From assembly GCA_031279895.1 (NCBI GenBank), contig JAITHR010000181.1:1-12041 (forward strand): 12,041 nt of DNA, read 5' to 3'. How positions within the stretch are numbered: position 1 is the stretch's first letter; each line of letters starts with the position of its first letter. Positions 7,381-12,041 of this stretch are shown here, piece by piece. The position numbers were made by a program, and so were the translations under genes. The notes beneath the pieces are model-generated. The model was not told the DNA's origin and made no database searches. It worked only from the letters and a program-made list of their open reading frames with translations. Origin of the DNA: Spirochaetaceae bacterium (lineage in GTDB: Bacteria; Spirochaetota; Spirochaetia; Treponematales; Breznakiellaceae).

Positions 7381-9273
7381 ATGTGGGATAGAAACAGCGC
7401 GGTCATACAAGAGCGGTTCCCCGGGCTTCTGGAACAGATTGCCGCAAGCCCTGAGATGGACATACAGACGCCGCGGGCGGCTTCCGGGGACGTGACCCTG
7501 GTGGTTAAGGGGCTTCACGTCCATTCCCCGCGGGATCCGGCGCGGGAGGCGGCGCGGCTTGCGGAGGCCGCGTCCGGCGCGGGGCCGATCGTGGCGCTGG
7601 GATTCGGGCTGGGATACGCCGCCGAAGCAGCGGCACGAAAGGCCCGCGGCAAGCCCCTTATCATTGTCGAGCCCCACGGAGGGGTTCTTAAGAAAGCGCT
7701 GGAAGTGCGGGATTTGCGCCCCCTGCTCTCCGAGCGGGAGCTTATCTTCGTGCTTGGCGGGCCAGGGGAAGGGGTTATCGGCGCACTCCGGCACTGCGAG
7801 CGCCGGTTCCCCGGAAATCCGGCGGTTATCCGCAACCGGACCCTGATGAAACTCGATGAGGCGTGGTACGCCGAAGTGGAACGCTGCCTTGGGCTTTGGG
7901 CCGCCAAGAATACCGTCAATACCGCCACGCTGAAGCGCTTCGGCGCACGGTGGGTGCGCAACCTTGCCCGCAATCTGCCCGCTATTCGGGACGTGCCGGG
8001 GATAAACCTCCTTCGCGGCGCCGCGGGGCCGGATATTCCGGTGTTCCTTGCCGCAGCGGGCCCGTCCCTTGACCTCGTGCGGCGCTTTCTGCCGGCAATC
8101 CGCGAGCGCTGCGTGGTTCTTGCGGTGGATACGTCCCTCCGGTTCGTCCTTGAGTCCGGCGTTGACCCTGATTTTACCCTCGCGGTTGACCCGCAATACT
8201 GGAACAGCCGCCACCTTGACCGCGCCGCGGCGCCGCGCACCGCGCTCGTCGCCGAGTCCGGCGTGTACCCCGCGGTGCTGCGCCACCGGTTCTCCCGCGT
8301 TTTCCTCTGCGCCTCCCTCTTTCCGCTGGGCGCGTTCATTGAAGAGCGGCTCGAGCCCAAAGGGCGGCTCGGGGCGGGCGGATCCGTGGCAACCACCGCC
8401 TGGGATTTCGCCTGCACGCTGGGGACTTCTTCGGTGTGGATCGCGGGCCTTGACCTTAGTTTCCCCCACTATAAAACCCACTATAAGGGTGCGCTTTTCG
8501 AGACCCGCGCCCTTGCGGAATCGAACCGGCTTACCCCCCTTGAAACATGGTCGGCCAACGCGCTGCGCGGCGCCGGCCCCTTCTACGGACCCGCTGCCAA
8601 CGGCGGCGCGGTGCTTACGGACAAGCGTCTTTCGCTGTACGCCGCGTGGTTTGAAAACCGGTTTCAGTACACGCCGCATATTCGGGCGCACCGGCTTGGC
8701 GGCGAGGGGCTTGCCCTTGCGGGCGCGTCAGAATCTTCGATTGACCGCTTGCTGGCGCTTCCGGCGGCGCGGCCTGAGATAGACCGCCGGCTGGGGGCAG
8801 CGTTTGCCCTGGCGGACAGGGTGCGGTGTGCGCCGGAGAACCGCGCGCGCTATGAAGAGGCGGTGCGGGAGCTTCTTGCCGGTTTAGGGGCGTTACGGAA
8901 CTGGGCGGCTGAGGCGGCGGATCTGGCGGAAAAGGCGTACCGGCGCTGTAAAAAGGGCGGGGGGCTTTCGGACAAGGAGCGGCTTTTACGAAAACTGGAC
9001 GAGACCGACCGGCGTATTCGGGAGAGCGCGGTGAAGGATGTGGCGGGCTTTCTCTTTCCGCCGGTCGAGGAGCTGGAAGCGGCGCTTACGTCATCCGAAG
9101 CCGAGCCGCTCCGCCGGTATTTCGAGCTGTCCGCCGGTCTCTACGGCGCTTTGGCCAAAGCCGCCCGCTATAACCTATCGGTACTCTCCCCTCACCCTCC
9201 GCAGCCTCCGACGGTTTCAGCATGGCCGCAGCCTCCGGCTGTTCCAGCATGGCCGCCTGGTGTTTCAAAGTAG
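7381..9273 (+). CDS. DUF115 / MptE-like protein, motility-associated (Maf-like) glycosyltransferase family
   Basis: This 630-residue cytosolic protein belongs to the family annotated as 6-hydroxymethylpterin diphosphokinase MptE-like or motility-associated Maf-like. In several flagellated bacteria Maf proteins are tied to flagellin glycosylation. The N-terminal region (1-200) includes a Rossmann-like VALGFGLGYAAEAAA (71-85). The DUF115 core follows: VFLAAAGPSLD (221-231), LAVDTSLRFVLESGVDPDF (247-265), AVDPQYWN (268-275), and GAGGSVATTAWDFA (331-344) with IAGLDLSF (354-361). Residues from about 450 look helical and charged. I chose ATG at 7381; the frame is open back to a GTG at 7321, but that stretch is repeat. 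GGGGG lies only one base before the ATG, an unusually short spacing. The last 25-30 residues (PPQPPTVSAWP and following) are encoded by tandem palindromic modules and are probably not part of the fold. Flagellar glycosylation is inference. Confidence 0.85.
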   Translation: MWDRNSAVIQERFPGLLEQIAASPEMDIQTPRAASGDVTLVVKGLHVHSPRDPAREAARLAEAASGAGPIVALGFGLGYAAEAAARKARGKPLIIVEPHGGVLKKALEVRDLRPLLSERELIFVLGGPGEGVIGALRHCERRFPGNPAVIRNRTLMKLDEAWYAEVERCLGLWAAKNTVNTATLKRFGARWVRNLARNLPAIRDVPGINLLRGAAGPDIPVFLAAAGPSLDLVRRFLPAIRERCVVLAVDTSLRFVLESGVDPDFTLAVDPQYWNSRHLDRAAAPRTALVAESGVYPAVLRHRFSRVFLCASLFPLGAFIEERLEPKGRLGAGGSVATTAWDFACTLGTSSVWIAGLDLSFPHYKTHYKGALFETRALAESNRLTPLETWSANALRGAGPFYGPAANGGAVLTDKRLSLYAAWFENRFQYTPHIRAHRLGGEGLALAGASESSIDRLLALPAARPEIDRRLGAAFALADRVRCAPENRARYEEAVRELLAGLGALRNWAAEAADLAEKAYRRCKKGGGLSDKERLLRKLDETDRRIRESAVKDVAGFLFPPVEELEAALTSSEAEPLRRYFELSAGLYGALAKAARYNLSVLSPHPPQPPTVSAWPQPPAVPAWPPGVSK

Positions 9274-9375
9274 TGCAACACCGTGTCCAGTCAGCAATCT
9301 GATTGCTGCGTAGGCGCGGCTACGCTTCGCGCAGCCGGTCGCGGTTTGGGAGCCGTGCGTTGTTGTAACCTCCGG
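9202..9375 (+). repeat. Palindromic modules, left flank of cassette 3 (rightward orientation), partly inside the DUF115 gene
   Basis: A tandem pair about 27 bp apart (9202-9214 with stem CAGCC/GACGG, and 9229-9241 CAGCCTCCGGCTG), each followed by CAGCATGGCC, codes for the DUF115 tail. The TAG stop at 9271-9273 sits at the start of AGTGCAACACCGTGTCC (9272-9288). Then come GGCGCGGCTACGCTTCGCGC (9313-9332) and GTGCGTTGTTGTAACC. The order is the same as at 396-541. The 9202-9214 copy is a hybrid whose two arms do not pair well. Confidence 0.85.
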
Positions 9376-9391
9376 CGCTGCCGGTAAAACC

Positions 9392-9424
9392 GGTGTTTTC
9401 GGGGTGTTTTCGGGGTGTTTTTGG
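9392..9424 (+). repeat. Three 11-bp tandem units
   Basis: GGTGTTTTCGG, GGTGTTTTCGG and GGTGTTTTTGG follow each other without a gap. The sequence is strongly G/T on this strand. It lies between the left modules and the 21-bp array of cassette 3. No gene is visible here. Confidence 0.8.
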
Positions 9425-9491
9425 AGGTAAAACCGTATTATTGGCGGGGTAATCCGAATGAAAGAGGCGGCTGTTCCGACGTGCCGGCGCC

Positions 9492-9596
9492 GTAAAAGGT
9501 ATACCTTTTGTCCTGAAAGGTATACCTTTTGTCGTAAAAGGTGTACCTTTTGTCCTGAAAGGTATACCTTTTGTCGTAAAAGGTGTACCTTTTAAG
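9492..9596. repeat. 21-bp tandem array 3, five units
   Basis: Five units start at 9492, 9513, 9534, 9555 and 9576. The first is centred on AAAAGGTATACCTTTT, a perfect 16-base palindrome; the others vary at one or two places (AAAGGTATACCTTT or GGTGTACC). Units beginning GTAAAA and CTGAAA alternate. The sequence is unrelated to arrays 1 and 2, but the period is the same. Its AT-rich palindromes stand out in the GC-rich surroundings. Confidence 0.93.
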
Positions 9597-9735
9597 CCGG
9601 CCTTAAGAGGTGTGGAACCGTCTCTTATAACTTGTTATGCGGTAATAAGTAATAAACGGTGCGGCAGCCTCCGGTGGGGGCATATAAGCGTCCTGATACG
9701 CGCCTGTAAGCGGTCGTTGACAACTTTGAGCCGCT
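9597..9735. other. Intergenic remainder of cassette 3
   Basis: No gene is visible. The stretch begins with the short palindrome TTAAGCCGGCCTTAA, holds an AT-rich patch at about 9625-9655, a CAGCCTCCGGTGGGGG segment near 9665, and a copy of the ATAAGCGTCC...ACGCGCCT module (about 9681-9712) that also occurs in cassette 2. Confidence 0.6.
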
Positions 9736-9800
9736 CCGCAGGAAGCTTATGAAACCGTCGGAGACGGGCCGCAGGAAGCTTATGGAACCGTCGGAGACGG
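9736..9800 (-). repeat. Palindromic modules, right flank of cassette 3 (leftward orientation), 33-bp duplication
   Basis: Two copies of a 32-base sequence (9736-9767 and 9769-9800) differ at one base. Each ends, on the minus strand, with CCGTCTCCGACGG (9767-9755 and 9800-9788) followed by GGTTCCATAAGCTTCC or GGTTTCATAAGC. The right copy contains the stop codon and last codons of the exported-protein gene. Confidence 0.88.
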
Positions 9801-10571
9801 CTGGAGGATTCCTTCGACAACCCATTGGATAATGACCTCAAGCCGCTTCTGAATAGCCGAGGGGATGTGTATCTGGGAGGCGATAAAGTCCGATACGTCG
9901 GTTCCGGCAATGCTGTACACCAAAACCCCTTCGGCAACAGGCTCGAAATAGAGCTGGGCGATAAACTTGCCCTCTTTAATCACGGGAATAAACAGGTACG
10001 TCAGGGCCCGGAAGTTTGAAAGGCGGTAGAGCAGGCCGTACCGCGTGGCCTGCACGTCGGCGCGGTAATACGAATTGCCGAAGTTCACGTCCTTAAGCCG
10101 GATATACACCGTCTCCTCCGCCGGAGCCGCGGCGGAGGGCGGGGGATCCGGTACGGGCGCGGTCTTTTCCGCGCTTTGTATGCGCGTGGCATCCTCAAAG
10201 AGCGGCACGTCGTCGTTCCGCCGCGCCGAATGATACCGCCGCCCTTTAAGGCCGCGGATGTTTCGGAGGGCGTTGTAGATTTCGAGAAAGCCCGCGTTCC
10301 GGCTGCCTGTGGGAATGACCATCAGGGCCTCCACGAGGTACGCGGGGTCGCGCCGCGAAACCGGCCCCGCCAGGTCTATGCCCGCCGCGGGCGCCGGAAG
10401 TATCTGGAAAGTCGTGGTTTTGGCCGCGACGATTAAGCCCTCGGTCGAAAACACCCGCGCCCGCTTCGCGGGGTCAAGCCCGGGAAAGAGCGTGTCGAAA
10501 GACCGGCTCTGGCCGAAAAGACCGGAGGCCCCCGCCGAAACGAGCAGCGCCGCCGCAAGTAACTGTTTCAT
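9780..10571 (-). CDS. Exported protein of unknown function (spirochaetal family)
   Basis: A 263-residue protein begins MKQLLAAALLVSAGASGLFG, a typical signal peptide, probably cleaved after residue 20 (no lipobox cysteine), so it should act in the periplasm or outer envelope. Residues 25-130 contain LVEALMVIPTG and FLEIYNALRNIRGLKG. A low-complexity Pro/Ala linker (138-152) separates these from a C-terminal domain with IRLKDVNFGNSYYRADV (157-173) and YGLLYRLSNFRALTYL (178-193), which looks beta-rich. I believe similar proteins occur in treponemes (possibly DUF6675), but cannot confirm the family. The ATG at 10571 lies 3 bp after the stop of the sugar-phosphate transferase gene, with AAGGAG inside that gene, so the two are probably cotranslated. 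The last residues, QPSPTVP, are encoded by the palindromic repeat. A role in envelope polysaccharide work is inferred only from this neighbour. Confidence 0.75.
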   Translation of the reverse strand: MKQLLAAALLVSAGASGLFGQSRSFDTLFPGLDPAKRARVFSTEGLIVAAKTTTFQILPAPAAGIDLAGPVSRRDPAYLVEALMVIPTGSRNAGFLEIYNALRNIRGLKGRRYHSARRNDDVPLFEDATRIQSAEKTAPVPDPPPSAAAPAEETVYIRLKDVNFGNSYYRADVQATRYGLLYRLSNFRALTYLFIPVIKEGKFIAQLYFEPVAEGVLVYSIAGTDVSDFIASQIHIPSAIQKRLEVIIQWVVEGILQPSPTVP

Positions 10572-10574
10572 GTT

Positions 10575-12014
10575 TCAGTAGGCTCCTTTGCCTTTGAGAA
10601 CAACCCACACGGTTTTATACAGTACCCAGAGGTCAAGCCACACGGACCAGCTCTGGAGGTAATAACTGTCAAACGCCACCCGCTCGTTGTAGTCCGTGTC
10701 CGAACGACCGGAGACCTGCCACAAACCGGAAAGCCCGGGACGCACCGAGAAGATGCGGGAAAACTCTTCCCCGTACTTGGGCACTTCCTCGTCAACGATA
10801 GGCCGGGGGCCGATGAGACTCATCTCCCCCTTTATAATGTTGATAAGCTGCGGGAACTCGTCAAGGCTCGTCTGCCGGAGGATTTTCCCCAGTTTCGTTA
10901 CCCGCGGGTCATTCTTGATTTTGCGGTTCGCCTCCCATTCGGATCGGGCTTTCGGGTCGGAATCGAGGAGTTCCCGCAGGAGCGCGTCGGCGTTCGCGGC
11001 CATGGACCGGAACTTGTAGGCCTTGAAACGCTTCCCGTCCTTGCCGATGCGGGTGTGTCCGAACAGCGCGGGCCCGGGAGAGGTGATTTTCACCAGCGCC
11101 GCGATCGAAAGGAGGAGCGGGAGGAGCGCAAGCCCCATAATAAGGGACACGCTTACATCCATAAAGCGCTTTATCCCCAGGTTCCAGGGCATTTTCAGCT
11201 TATGGCTCGTTACGAACCCCAGTATCCCGTCGAAATCCCGCACGGACATCCATATATCCGTGAAACTGGAGGCTTCGGGGATAAGCACGTGGTAGCGGAA
11301 AGCGGACACCGAAGAGCGGAACATCTCGTTCCAGTTGTGCCGGTTGGAGAGGGTGGTAACAATGGCCATCTTGATTTGATACCGGCGCACGATCTCGGGG
11401 CCGATCATCGGGTCCCGGATGATAGGCACGCCCCGGTACGTCTCCTCGGCCCCGTCCCCGTTGTCCAGGATGAGTGCCGGCACGTAGCCGGTTTTCGCGC
11501 TGTTTACCAGCCGGTCAACCAGAAGCCTGCCGGTTTTTCCGGCGCCGAAGACCACCGCGGGTATCCCTCCCAGACGGGTTTTCACAAGGACGCGGTGCGT
11601 AACGGCCCGGCAGGTAAGCAGGATGCAGGGCGAGCAGAAGAAACTTATGATAAACGCCACGGAGATCGCGTCGAATTCGGTGTCCTCGATGAAACGGGAA
11701 AAGATGATGCCCCCGTGGGTGAGAAAGGAGCTGACTACAAAGTGGCGCAACTCTTCCGCCGGCGCGAGAAAGACCCCGGGGTAGAGGTTGCTTGCCTGAA
11801 AGATGAGGATAAAGACCGGCACATAGGGCCAGTAGGTAACGAACGATTTGAAGTTTATAAGGCGTATATCGTAGAGGTTTATGAAAAAGAACCCGGCGCC
11901 GAAGGAGAGCATACACCCGATAAGGTCCGAAATAATCATGCCTGTTGTGGTAAGGGTCGAACTGGTGCGCCGGTACCTCGACCGGTACCATACATCAAAG
12001 TCGTTGAGTGTCAT
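10575..12014 (-). CDS. WbaP-like polyprenyl-phosphate sugar-1-phosphate transferase
   Basis: This membrane enzyme would transfer a sugar-1-phosphate from a nucleotide sugar to undecaprenyl phosphate, the first step of an exopolysaccharide, capsule or O-antigen unit. The N-terminal part has about four membrane segments (roughly 24-47, 60-77, 92-108, 116-134). A Rossmann-type middle domain has AVVFGAGKTGRLL (153-165). The C-terminal bacterial sugar transferase domain begins with IKRFMDVSVSL (281-291), a re-entrant membrane helix, FKAYKFRSM (330-338), the catalytic Asp-Glu in SLDEFPQL (Asp385, Glu386), GEMSLIGPRP (396-405) and RPGLSGLWQVSGRS (425-438). The full length of 479 residues fits the WbaP/ExoY-with-Rossmann architecture. 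The sugar (galactose, glucose or other) cannot be read from the sequence. ATG at 12014 has only a weak binding site; an open frame ending in TAG at 12018 may be the tail of an upstream gene. The downstream exported protein is 3 bp away. Confidence 0.93.
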   Translation of the reverse strand: MTLNDFDVWYRSRYRRTSSTLTTTGMIISDLIGCMLSFGAGFFFINLYDIRLINFKSFVTYWPYVPVFILIFQASNLYPGVFLAPAEELRHFVVSSFLTHGGIIFSRFIEDTEFDAISVAFIISFFCSPCILLTCRAVTHRVLVKTRLGGIPAVVFGAGKTGRLLVDRLVNSAKTGYVPALILDNGDGAEETYRGVPIIRDPMIGPEIVRRYQIKMAIVTTLSNRHNWNEMFRSSVSAFRYHVLIPEASSFTDIWMSVRDFDGILGFVTSHKLKMPWNLGIKRFMDVSVSLIMGLALLPLLLSIAALVKITSPGPALFGHTRIGKDGKRFKAYKFRSMAANADALLRELLDSDPKARSEWEANRKIKNDPRVTKLGKILRQTSLDEFPQLINIIKGEMSLIGPRPIVDEEVPKYGEEFSRIFSVRPGLSGLWQVSGRSDTDYNERVAFDSYYLQSWSVWLDLWVLYKTVWVVLKGKGAY

Positions 12015-12041
12015 AGGCTATACCATGCTGAAAAACCCCCC

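Noticed and set aside
7210..8691. 493-codon minus-strand frame opposite the DUF115 gene
   Set aside because: It lies antisense to a well-supported gene in GC-rich DNA, its composition is Arg/Gly/Pro-rich, and it matches no family.

Overview
The window is a high-GC stretch that looks chromosomal. It most resembles a spirochaete of the Treponema group. The evidence is an MptE-like/DUF115 protein of the type found near motility functions in spirochaetes, an exported protein that looks like a treponemal lineage-specific family, and very repeat-rich intergenic DNA. The taxon is an inference from protein style, not from a marker gene.

Layout, left to right. (1) At the left edge a leftward gene is cut off by the window; a possible 21-codon leader ORF overlaps its start. 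(2) Positions about 390-1482 form repeat cassette 1. (3) Positions 1443-6118 hold four tightly packed leftward genes, probably one transcription unit in the order atpD, atpC, a YejF-like double-ATPase ABC protein, leuB, with a good sigma70-type promoter just upstream of atpD. (4) Positions 6207-7342 form repeat cassette 2, between the divergent atpD and DUF115 genes. (5) Positions 7381-9273 encode a rightward DUF115/MptE-like protein. (6) Positions about 9202-9800 form repeat cassette 3, between convergent genes. (7) Positions 9780-12014 hold a leftward pair: a WbaP-like polyprenyl-phosphate sugar-1-phosphate transferase followed, 3 bp later, by an exported protein of unknown function.

The most striking content is non-coding. 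Each of the three large intergenic regions has the same plan. Small palindromic modules point inward from both sides, and between them lies a tandem array whose period is exactly 21 bp. The three arrays have unrelated sequences. Every clear copy of the main hairpin module is in one orientation on the left of its array and in the opposite orientation on the right. The modules run into the 3' ends of three genes (leuB, DUF115, exported protein) and are translated there in the same reading frame, giving Pro/Ser/Thr-rich C-terminal tails. Stem sequences vary with compensating or wobble changes around a constant three-base loop. I read this as a family of composite intergenic elements (REPIN- or MITE-like ends around a 21-bp dyad array). 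I do not recognise it as a named family. No transposase, reverse transcriptase or integrase is present in the window.

The genes cover energy conversion (F1 beta and epsilon), peptide import or drug resistance (ABC), leucine synthesis (leuB) and envelope or flagellar glycan work (DUF115, WbaP-like). The atpDC pair is separated from the rest of an F-type ATPase operon. I saw no tRNA, rRNA or CRISPR array.
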